From Rhodospirillales bacterium (lineage in GTDB: Bacteria > Pseudomonadota > Alphaproteobacteria > ATCC43930 > CGMCC-115725): DNA of 39,043 nucleotides. The notes beneath the pieces are model-generated. The model was given only the letters and a program-made list of their open reading frames with translations, ran no database searches and was not told the DNA's origin. Each line of letters opens with the position of its first letter. Position 1 is the stretch's first letter. The position numbers and the translations under genes were made by a program. Location: NCBI GenBank assembly GCA_028288725.1, contig JAQGIC010000080.1:1-39043 (forward strand), given 5' to 3'. Below, one piece after another: positions 33,442 through 39,043 of the stretch.

Positions 33442-34197
33442 ATGATCCCGGCACAATCCACCCAGAAGAGCTTCGACGTGCTGCGCGCGCTCGCCGCGCA
33501 TGGTGCCGCGGGGGCAAGTCTGGCCGATATCGCCCATGCGGTGGCCCTGCCCAAGCCGACGGTGCACCGGCTGCTCGCCGCCATGGTCCAGCAGGGCTTC
33601 GCGCTGCGCTCCGCCACCGGCCGGCGCTATCAGCTGGGTCCGGAGATCTATGCGCTGGCGCTGAAATCCCAGTCGACGGTCGGCCTGGTCGAAACCTGGC
33701 GCGGTGCCTTGATGCGGGTTGCCGAACGGACCGGCGACAGCGCGTTCCTGATGGTGCGCAGCGGCTATGACGCGGTCTGCCTGGCGACGCAGGAGGGGGT
33801 CGTCCGCGTCCGCACGCTGACCGGCGGCACCGGCGGCCGCGTGCCGCTCGGTATCGGCCCCGGCAGCCTCGCCATCCTCGCCTCCATGACCGAGGATGAA
33901 TCCGACACGATCCTGGCCCACAACGACCGGCGCCTGCGCATGCTGGTGCCGGACCTGCCGGCCAGCCTGCCCTCCTGGGTCGAACGCATCCGCATCGACG
34001 GCTTCGCCCAATCCGGCGGGCTGTTCCTGGCCGAGGTCGGCGGGGTCGCCGTGCCGGTGCCGCGCCATCTGGGCGCGCCGGAATGCGCGATCAGCACGGC
34101 AACGCTGGCCTCGAGGCTGGACGAGGACCGGGTGGCAGAAGTGGTGGCCATCCTCAAGGAAGAGATCGCGGCGGTGCTGGGGCGGGCCGTCGGTTAA
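33442..34197 (+). CDS. IclR family transcriptional regulator
   Basis: A 251-residue regulator. The N-terminal winged helix-turn-helix (SFDVLRALAAHGAAGASLAD to PKPTVHRLLAAMVQQG, residues about 9-60) is followed by the IclR effector-binding domain (MRVAERTGDSAFLMVR, GTGGRVPLGIGPGSLAIL, with the C-terminal GGVAVPVPR). An ATG at 33424 would add six residues. It is divergent from the SDR-Hcn-ABC operon and is its most likely regulator, sensing the imported compound or a breakdown product. Confidence 0.92.
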   Translation: MIPAQSTQKSFDVLRALAAHGAAGASLADIAHAVALPKPTVHRLLAAMVQQGFALRSATGRRYQLGPEIYALALKSQSTVGLVETWRGALMRVAERTGDSAFLMVRSGYDAVCLATQEGVVRVRTLTGGTGGRVPLGIGPGSLAILASMTEDESDTILAHNDRRLRMLVPDLPASLPSWVERIRIDGFAQSGGLFLAEVGGVAVPVPRHLGAPECAISTATLASRLDEDRVAEVVAILKEEIAAVLGRAVG

Positions 34198-34216
34198 AAA
34201 TATCCGGGCCATAAAT

Positions 34217-34245
34217 TTGCTGATGTTCTCTTTTTGTTCTATAGG
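34217..34245 (+). promoter_or_regulatory. SOS promoter with LexA box upstream of toxin gene
   Basis: -35 TTGCTG (34217-34222), a 17-base spacer and -10 TATAGG (34240-34245). The spacer contains a perfect alphaproteobacterial LexA box GTTC-N7-GTTC (34225-34239) that ends exactly where the -10 begins. LexA bound here would block RNA polymerase. The toxin ATG is 33 bases after the box. Confidence 0.8.
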
Positions 34246-34272
34246 TAGCCTCGTCATCCCGATGAGGTTCGC

Positions 34273-35481
34273 ATGGAACTTGAGTTCGGCCCCCCGCGCC
34301 GCCTGCATGCAAGAGGCCCCGCCAGTCGAGGCGTGACGGTTGACCGCGACGGCTTGGTTCTTGGCCCCGACTGCGTGCTCGTTCGGCAAACGCGAAGCGG
34401 CTACAGGGCGGTGGACCGAGGGCGTGTTCGGGTTCTCCTTGACGTGGCCTTCGACTATCGAGGCGACGAGATCCCGCTCCATCGGAAATGCTCCGCAATC
34501 GCGAAAGCTCTCGACGATGGCGAATTGCTCAAGGCGCAATTGCTTGGCCTGCTGTTGCCCATTGGCGAGCTGGACGAGTTCGATCTCCGGCGCCTGCAAT
34601 TGGCATCGAAGCTTATCAAGTTCGACCCGGCGCAGCCGCGAGATGCCGACGGCAGGTGGTCGGATTTCGGGACCGGTCGCTTTCTTGGTCAGGCAACGGC
34701 CCGGATGGCCGCGTTCATGGCGAGCCCCGCGGCAGAGGGTTTCGTCGCGGCGCTCGGTCGCCTCGCGCCGCGCCTGACCAATCCAGCCGCCCTGTTCGGC
34801 GGCTTGCTCGTCCTGCCGACGAACGAAAGCCACCTCGAGCACGGCTCGATCCCCGGCCACGACGATGTCCGCTATAACTACGATGAGGGCAATCTGCGGA
34901 TCGCCCAGACGGATGAGGCCGGCAACGAGCACGTGCTGTTCTTCGGCGGCCCCGATGAAGACCGCCTCTATCGCGACAAGGACGGAACCGTCATCGGCCA
35001 CGCGCTCGACAACGGCGTCGTGCTCGATCCGGACGCGCCGCTGTTCAGAAAGCCGCAGGCGGCCACGTCTGACGATGAGCCAAGGCTCTGCCCCGATCCG
35101 GGCCCAGACAGACCAAGCGGCATGAGCGAGCAGGCCGCCGCCTACCAGGAGCAGATAACCGGCTTGCCGCGCGGCGTCGCCGTAACGTTGAATAACGTGA
35201 CTTTCGATGGTTGCCGCGAGAGCGACGGCGTCATGCTGGAAGCGAAGGCGCTGGGCTATGTGTGGGCGCTACGCGCCGACGGCACATATGCGTCTTACTA
35301 TCTAGGAGCAGAACGACTCATGGACCAGGCACGTGCACAAAACAACGCGGTCGGAACGAGTGGCCGGCGTGTCGAATGGTATTTTGCCGAGCATCGTGCG
35401 GCGGACTATTTCCGGAATGCCTTCCGGGTGGCAGGCTTCACCAACATCACAGTGTTCTACCAGCCGCCGGTGAAACCATGA
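34273..35481 (+). CDS. Polymorphic toxin with C-terminal Tox-REase-5-like nuclease domain
   Basis: A 402-residue protein. The first 115 residues have no recognised fold. A short motif, FDPAQPRDADGRW (117-129), resembles the linker in MuF/phage-head-associated toxins of alphaproteobacteria. A middle region with hydrophobic segments and an acidic DEDRLYRDKDG stretch follows. The last 130 residues (from about 285, EQAAAYQEQITGLP) look like restriction-endonuclease-fold toxin 5: FDGCRESDGVMLEAK supplies Asp318 and Glu323-x-Lys325 of a PD-(D/E)xK nuclease site. No signal peptide is seen. ATG at 34273 follows gatgagg. The stop overlaps the next ATG by four bases. A LexA-box promoter precedes it. 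Confidence 0.72.
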   Translation: MELEFGPPRRLHARGPASRGVTVDRDGLVLGPDCVLVRQTRSGYRAVDRGRVRVLLDVAFDYRGDEIPLHRKCSAIAKALDDGELLKAQLLGLLLPIGELDEFDLRRLQLASKLIKFDPAQPRDADGRWSDFGTGRFLGQATARMAAFMASPAAEGFVAALGRLAPRLTNPAALFGGLLVLPTNESHLEHGSIPGHDDVRYNYDEGNLRIAQTDEAGNEHVLFFGGPDEDRLYRDKDGTVIGHALDNGVVLDPDAPLFRKPQAATSDDEPRLCPDPGPDRPSGMSEQAAAYQEQITGLPRGVAVTLNNVTFDGCRESDGVMLEAKALGYVWALRADGTYASYYLGAERLMDQARAQNNAVGTSGRRVEWYFAEHRAADYFRNAFRVAGFTNITVFYQPPVKP

Positions 35482-36248
35482 CCTTCGAAGCCACGATGCT
35501 TTACGCTTACTGGGGCAATCGCCGGGAGGGTCTCGAGGCAGCCGCAATGCGGATGGCCAGGATGCTCGATAGCTTGGAACCCATTCACCCGGCCTTCGAC
35601 GCGTGGGTTACGGAGAATCCGGTAGACGAGCAGTGGAAGCCTTTTGGCGGACAGCCGTGCACAACCCAGGGCCTCGTCGCCGATTTCCAAGCCGATCTGG
35701 CAAGCATTCAGATCGATCGCATCGCGATTCCGGGGTTCGGTTTCATGACCGGTGCTTGGAACGGCAAAGAGGGGGACCGTACCGTCTCCTTTCAATGCGC
35801 ATTGGAAAACACGGATAGCCCGCAGATTTTCCCCAATCTAACGAGCTTCACCTTACGCTCACGCCAGTTCGGCGACCCCACATTGATATGCACCGAGATT
35901 CTCACTCAAGTCCTCTCCGCCGTAGCGAAAGCTTGGAACCCGGTCTGGGCCACTGTCTTTCCCCAGGATCTCTGGGACGTGCTGGAATTTCCGCCGGCGC
36001 CCTTGCGTACGGGCTGGATCACGTATCTTTCGAAGCCGCTTGCCGATAAATTTGTCGTCCCGCAGGGTTTCCGCACCGAAGCCGGTCCCGACGGCAGCCT
36101 GATCATCGTAACGACCGACAAGGTTTTCGACCCGGAAAACTCGGCCCATATCGCCCTGGCCAAAACACTCAAACCGGCGTTCGATCGCATCCAGCCGCCT
36201 GATCCTTATGGTGATTTTTGCCGCGCGCGGACTCCGCAAGGAAAATAG
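35478..36248 (+). CDS. Probable immunity protein (Imm52 type)
   Basis: A 256-residue soluble protein with no signal peptide. Overall sequence and position fit the immunity 52 family, which is known to accompany Tox-REase-5 toxins: MLYAYWGNRREGLEAAAMRM at the N-terminus, FQCALENTDSPQIFPNLTSF in the middle, and SLIIVTTDKVFDPENSAHIA near the end. It should bind and neutralise the nuclease domain. Its ATG overlaps the toxin stop codon (ATGA), ensuring co-translation. Family assignment is from memory of the pattern; the toxin-overlap context is the stronger evidence. Confidence 0.68.
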   Translation: MTFEATMLYAYWGNRREGLEAAAMRMARMLDSLEPIHPAFDAWVTENPVDEQWKPFGGQPCTTQGLVADFQADLASIQIDRIAIPGFGFMTGAWNGKEGDRTVSFQCALENTDSPQIFPNLTSFTLRSRQFGDPTLICTEILTQVLSAVAKAWNPVWATVFPQDLWDVLEFPPAPLRTGWITYLSKPLADKFVVPQGFRTEAGPDGSLIIVTTDKVFDPENSAHIALAKTLKPAFDRIQPPDPYGDFCRARTPQGK

Positions 36249-36271
36249 TTGCGCCAGGCTGCGCGTTCAGG

Positions 36272-36300
36272 TTGCCGATGTTCCGATTTTGTTCTATTCT
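36272..36300 (+). promoter_or_regulatory. Second SOS promoter with LexA box, upstream of DUF1444 gene
   Basis: -35 TTGCCG (36272-36277), 17-base spacer, -10 TATTCT (36295-36300). The spacer holds GTTC-N7-GTTC (36280-36294), ending directly before the -10, the same geometry as at 34217-34245. The next ATG is 39 bases after the box. Confidence 0.8.
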
Positions 36301-36333
36301 GCCTTATCGTTTTGTCAATGAGGACCACCGGTC

Positions 36334-37203
36334 ATGTCCGCACTTTTCCGGTATCGCCTCCCCGGCCTGTTGGCCTGTGCAATCCTCTCGCTTCCGAACA
36401 TCGCCATCGCAGCCAAGATCCCGCTCGACGAGGAAGGGTTTACGACCGCGCTCGCCGAGGCGTTCCGGAAAGTCATGCCCGGCTTCAAGGTCACCATCCG
36501 CGGCCCGCTGGCCCTCACCATCGTCGGGCCTGATAGCGATCCCCACCAGTCGGCGCTCGATACGGTTTACGGATTTTGTCAACGCAATCCCGAGAATTGC
36601 GATGAGGCAGTCAAAGGCCACGTCGCACAGATGTCGGATACTTTCGCGCGCAAGAAAATGCTCGACCGATCGCTGCTCCGTGCCGTGGTGCGGCCCGTGG
36701 GATATGTCGATGCGATCCGTAAGGTCTTCGCCGGCAAGGAGGAGCCGCCGGTCGCACCGTTCATGGGCGATCTGTGGATCATCTGCATGTACGACATGCC
36801 GCAGGCCATCAGCACGCTCGGCCCCGGCGATCTCGCCAAGCTCGGCCTGAGTCGCGAAGAGGCACTGGAGATCGCGATGAAGAATGATGCCGCGCTGTTT
36901 GCCCCGGTGGAACAGGTGGGGCATTCGATTCCCGAGGAGCACATCGGCCTCGTCGCCACCAACCCGTACGAATCGAGCCGGCTGCTGCTGCCGGAAAGCT
37001 GGTCGACGCTCGCGGCCAAGTACGGCGGTCAGTTGCTGGTGGCGGCGCCCGGCACCGATGTAATGATCTATGCCGACGGGCGCCAGCCGAACGCGCTGCA
37101 GATCATGCGTGACCATGCGGCGATGGTCGCTACACGAGTGACCCGACAGCTCTCGCCGACGATCTTTCGCTGGACGCCGGTCGGCTGGGTCGTGGCCGGG
37201 TAA
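36334..37203 (+). CDS. Secreted DUF1444 family protein
   Basis: A 289-residue protein with an N-terminal signal peptide (MSALFRYRLPGLLACAILSL, cleavage near AIAA-K). The body matches DUF1444/YtpQ-like proteins: VVRPVGYVDAIRK, ISTLGPGDLAKLGLSREEAL, ATNPYESSRLLLPESW, and GGQLLVAAPGTDVMIYADG near the end. The molecular function of the family is unknown. It has its own LexA-box promoter, so it should be induced with the toxin and immunity genes. Its stop codon overlaps the next ATG by one base (TAATG). Confidence 0.72.
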   Translation: MSALFRYRLPGLLACAILSLPNIAIAAKIPLDEEGFTTALAEAFRKVMPGFKVTIRGPLALTIVGPDSDPHQSALDTVYGFCQRNPENCDEAVKGHVAQMSDTFARKKMLDRSLLRAVVRPVGYVDAIRKVFAGKEEPPVAPFMGDLWIICMYDMPQAISTLGPGDLAKLGLSREEALEIAMKNDAALFAPVEQVGHSIPEEHIGLVATNPYESSRLLLPESWSTLAAKYGGQLLVAAPGTDVMIYADGRQPNALQIMRDHAAMVATRVTRQLSPTIFRWTPVGWVVAG

Positions 37204-37739
37204 TGATTTACGATCGGCCGATGACCCGCATCCAACCCCTCACCGCCGACGCCGGCCCCGCCCTGCTCGCCGCCGCCCGCGTCCTCCTCGGCGAATACCG
37301 CAACTATGCCGCGGCCGTCGCCGGCGCCGGCTTCGGCATGGCCGGGATGGAGTACGAGATTGCGGAATTGCCGGCGAGCCAGCTCATGCCCGGCGGCGGC
37401 CTGCTCATCGCCTGGATCGATGATCAGCCGGCCGGCTGCGTCGCCATCCGGCCCTTGCCCGTGGTGCTGCCCGAGCGCGCCATCGAGCTGAAGCGGCTGT
37501 GGGTACGCGAGGCCGCGCGCGGGCGCGGCGTGGCCGAAGCGCTGATCGCCGGCGTCATTGCGGCGGCGCACGCCCAGGGCTGCACGGCGATCTATCTGGA
37601 TACCGAGCCCGACCGCATGCCCGCCGCGGTGCGGCTCTATCGCCGGCTGGGCTTCGTCGATTGCCCGCTCTACAAGCCGTCGGACGAAGGCGTCGCCGCA
37701 TTCCGGCTGGCGCTTGCCGGGCCTGACGGCGGCGCCTAA
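37203..37739 (+). CDS. GNAT family N-acetyltransferase
   Basis: A 178-residue acetyl-CoA-dependent acetyltransferase. The acetyl-CoA loop is LKRLWVREAARGRGVAEALI (motif A R-x-x-G-x-G/A), followed by YLDTEPDRMPAAVRLYRRLG, the motif-B region. Acceptor substrate is unknown. The ATG at 37203 overlaps the DUF1444 stop codon (TAATG), so it may be an SOS-operon member; an ATG at 37221 would remove six residues. Confidence 0.88.
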   Translation: MIYDRPMTRIQPLTADAGPALLAAARVLLGEYRNYAAAVAGAGFGMAGMEYEIAELPASQLMPGGGLLIAWIDDQPAGCVAIRPLPVVLPERAIELKRLWVREAARGRGVAEALIAGVIAAAHAQGCTAIYLDTEPDRMPAAVRLYRRLGFVDCPLYKPSDEGVAAFRLALAGPDGGA

Positions 37740-37775
37740 GCTCGGGTTCCACCGCGTCTTTCGGGTATCCGCGCC

Positions 37776-38543
37776 ATGCCGACTACTCCGCTTACCCATA
37801 TCGTGATCGGCACGCCCTGCTATGGCGGCAACGTGACCCAGCATTACATGATCTCGATGATCAAGCTGAAGGACGCGGCGCGCGAGCGCGGCATCGCGGT
37901 CTCGTTCCAGCTCTTGGGCGGCGACGCGCTGATCACGCGCGCGCGCAACATCGTGGCGGCCCAGTTCCTGGCCGACGCGAGCGCCACCCATCTGCTGTTC
38001 GTCGATGCCGACATCGGTTTCGAGCCGGAACAGGTGTTCGCGCTCCTGGAGGCCGACAAGGACGTGGTCGGCGCCGCCTACCCGGTCAAGCGCATGGATT
38101 GGGATTTGATCGCCTTGGCCGCCAAGGCCGGCGCCCCGAACCTGGAATCCGGCGTGCTGAACTATGTGGTCGAGTTCCTGGCGCCCGACCAGATCGAAGC
38201 GATCAACGGCTTCGCCCGCTGCCGCTACCTGGGCAACGGCTTCCTGATGATCAAGCGTGCCGTGTTCGCCCGCATGGCGAAGCACTATCCCCAGATCAAG
38301 TTCAAGGGCCTGCAGCTCGACCGCAACTTTGCCCTGGCCGAGGACGAGCGCTACGCCTATTTCGACTGCATCATCGAGCCGGAGACCGGGTTCTATCTCA
38401 GCGAGGATTACACGTTCTGCAAGCGCTGGGTCGACATGGGCGGCGAGATCTGGGTCGATCTCCATAGCAAGCTCACCCATGTCGGCCCCTTCGCGTTCCA
38501 CGGCAATCTGATGAGCACGTTCGATCAGTTGCCGGCGCCGTGA
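37776..38543 (+). CDS. Glycosyltransferase-like protein (GT-A fold)
   Basis: A 255-residue soluble protein. HIVIGTPCYGGNVTQHYMIS opens a nucleotide-binding fold, ARNIVAAQFL is a conserved Arg-Asn segment, and LLFVDADIGFEPEQV contains the metal-binding Asp-x-Asp (77-79). LSEDYTFCKRW near the C-terminus is the usual acidic acceptor-side motif. The family seems close to glycosyltransferases found in phages and alphaproteobacterial genomes. The sugar donor and acceptor are unknown. It starts 36 bases after the GNAT gene. Confidence 0.7.
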   Translation: MPTTPLTHIVIGTPCYGGNVTQHYMISMIKLKDAARERGIAVSFQLLGGDALITRARNIVAAQFLADASATHLLFVDADIGFEPEQVFALLEADKDVVGAAYPVKRMDWDLIALAAKAGAPNLESGVLNYVVEFLAPDQIEAINGFARCRYLGNGFLMIKRAVFARMAKHYPQIKFKGLQLDRNFALAEDERYAYFDCIIEPETGFYLSEDYTFCKRWVDMGGEIWVDLHSKLTHVGPFAFHGNLMSTFDQLPAP

Positions 38544-38551
38544 TTTTCAGT

Positions 38552-38813
38552 CGTCATTCCCGCTTTCGCGCCAGGCTATGTACATATCTTTCTGTTTTAT
38601 TTCAGAGAGTTAGTCTTTTTTCATCGTCATGGCCGGGCTTGACCCGGCCATCCACGCGGTTGGGTAAGGCGATTTCACGGCTGAACAGGGCTCAGGCGGA
38701 GGCGCGTGGATGCCCGGGTCAAGCCCGGGCATGACGGAGCGTTAGGGTGACCTACTGATTTCAATAGACGAAAACAGATATGTGCATCCCCTAGCGCGCA
38801 GGCGGGAATCCAG
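38552..38813. repeat. REP palindrome interrupted by an element
   Basis: The left half cgtcattcccgctttcgcg (38552-38570) and the right half gcgcgcaggcgggaatccag (38794-38813) together reconstruct a REP unit like those elsewhere in the window. About 220 bases of unrelated repeat lie between them. Confidence 0.65.
38572..38793 (+). mobile_element. 222-bp MITE-like element, copy 2 of the left-edge repeat
   Basis: The inverted ends are 38572-38589 (caggctatgtacatatct) and 38776-38793 (reverse complement taggggatgcacatatct), matching at 14 of 18 positions. The interior matches 134-255 and includes paired palindromes around gggcttgacccgg and cccgggtcaagcccggg. GCGC flanks both ends and may be a target duplication. 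No transposase is encoded. Confidence 0.65.
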
Positions 38814-38837
38814 AGTCGCAGAGATCCCTCGCTTGCC

Positions 38838-38866
38838 CTGGATTCCCGCTTTCGCGGGAACGACGG
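38838..38866. repeat. REP palindrome
   Basis: A single REP copy (ctggattcccgctttcgcgg core) in the orientation opposite to the split copy at 38552-38813. It lies immediately downstream of the TPP-enzyme stop codon on the minus strand, a usual place for such 3' palindromes. Confidence 0.75.
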
Positions 38867-38873
38867 GGAGTGT

Positions 38874-39043
38874 CTACAGCACCGCCTCGACCAGATAGGG
38901 CCCGGGCGTCGCCAGTCCCTCGGCGAAGCGCCGGTTGAACTCGGCCATATCCGTCACCCGCGCGCCGGGCACGCCCATGCCGCGGGCGAGCGCCACCCAA
39001 TCCAGATCGGGCCGGCCGATGTCGAGCATGTCGAGCGCCTTGC
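38874..39043 (-). CDS. Thiamine-diphosphate-dependent enzyme, C-terminal part (acetolactate synthase-like)
   Basis: Only the last 55 codons are in the window; the gene continues beyond the right edge. The encoded end (LDMLDIGRPDLDWVALARGM, then GVPGARVTDMAEFNRR and PGPYLVEAVL) is the C-terminal part of the TPP-binding domain of acetolactate synthase large-subunit-like or benzoylformate-decarboxylase-like enzymes. The reaction cannot be fixed from this fragment. Confidence 0.82.
   Translation of the reverse strand, partial: KALDMLDIGRPDLDWVALARGMGVPGARVTDMAEFNRRFAEGLATPGPYLVEAVL

Larger units (their letters stand above)
38544..38873. other. Gene-free repeat region at right end
   Basis: These 330 bases contain no gene. 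They hold a REP palindrome split by a MITE-like element (38572-38793), and a further REP copy at 38838-38866 before the stop codon of the TPP-enzyme gene. Confidence 0.7.

Noticed and set aside
34273-35481. Phage head protein
   Set aside because: Only a short MuF-like linker motif is present. No other phage genes are nearby, and the C-terminal nuclease-like domain plus overlapping partner gene favour a toxin.

Overview
The window is GC-rich DNA from an alphaproteobacterium, most likely of the Rhodospirillales or a neighbouring order. The evidence is the protein families, the alphaproteobacterial regulatory motifs (GTTC-N7-GTTC LexA boxes, a GGAAC-N17-CGTT EcfG-like promoter) and the many short palindromes around the core 'gtcattcccgc...gcgggaat'. 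Species cannot be assigned from the sequence alone. There is no plasmid or phage backbone, CRISPR array or rRNA.

Layout. 1-684: a strong terminator at the left edge, then a repeat-rich stretch with nested MITE-like elements. 685-1218: csbD-like gene and a 25-residue membrane peptide. 1262-2437 (-): M20 amidohydrolase. 2673-7022 (+): pentose-phosphate genes (glucose-6-phosphate isomerase-like, gnd, rpe, rpiA), facing a (-) group of MFS transporter, DUF188 protein and gluconokinase (7153-9411). 9412-9789 holds a probable small RNA. 9790-11600 (-): N-formylglutamate amidohydrolase and phenylalanine 4-hydroxylase. 11819-11893: tRNA-Val(GAC). 11992-13161 (-): EAL phosphodiesterase. 13711-15003 (+): ACS-type MFS transporter, overlapping tail-to-tail with a YihY-type membrane protein. 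16055-19312 (+): two-domain KaiC-like ATPase and hybrid histidine kinase, behind a candidate general-stress promoter. 19302-21366: small membrane protein (-) and S9 peptidase (+).

21462-33323 (-) is a long co-directional catabolic block. It runs, in transcription order: SDR dehydrogenase, HcnA/HcnB/DadA-like oxidase subunits, family-5 solute-binding protein, DppB, DppC, DppD, DppF, ferredoxin, cytochrome P450 and a second M20 amidohydrolase. A divergent IclR-type regulator (33442-34197) is its likely controller. The set looks built to import and oxidise an opine-, imino-acid- or N-acyl-amino-acid-like compound; the substrate is unknown.

34217-37203 (+) is the most interesting region. A polymorphic toxin with a C-terminal restriction-endonuclease-like domain (Tox-REase-5 type) overlaps its probable Imm52-type immunity gene by four bases. 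It is followed by a secreted DUF1444-family protein. Both the toxin gene and the DUF1444 gene have a textbook LexA box lying exactly in the 17-bp spacer of a -35/-10 promoter. This suggests a DNA-damage-induced, colicin-like toxin/immunity locus. A GNAT acetyltransferase and a glycosyltransferase-like gene follow. The right edge has a second copy of the left-edge repeat, inserted in a REP palindrome, and the C-terminal end of a thiamine-diphosphate enzyme (-).

All assignments rest on reading translated motifs, gene order and visible DNA symmetry. No database search or folding program was run.
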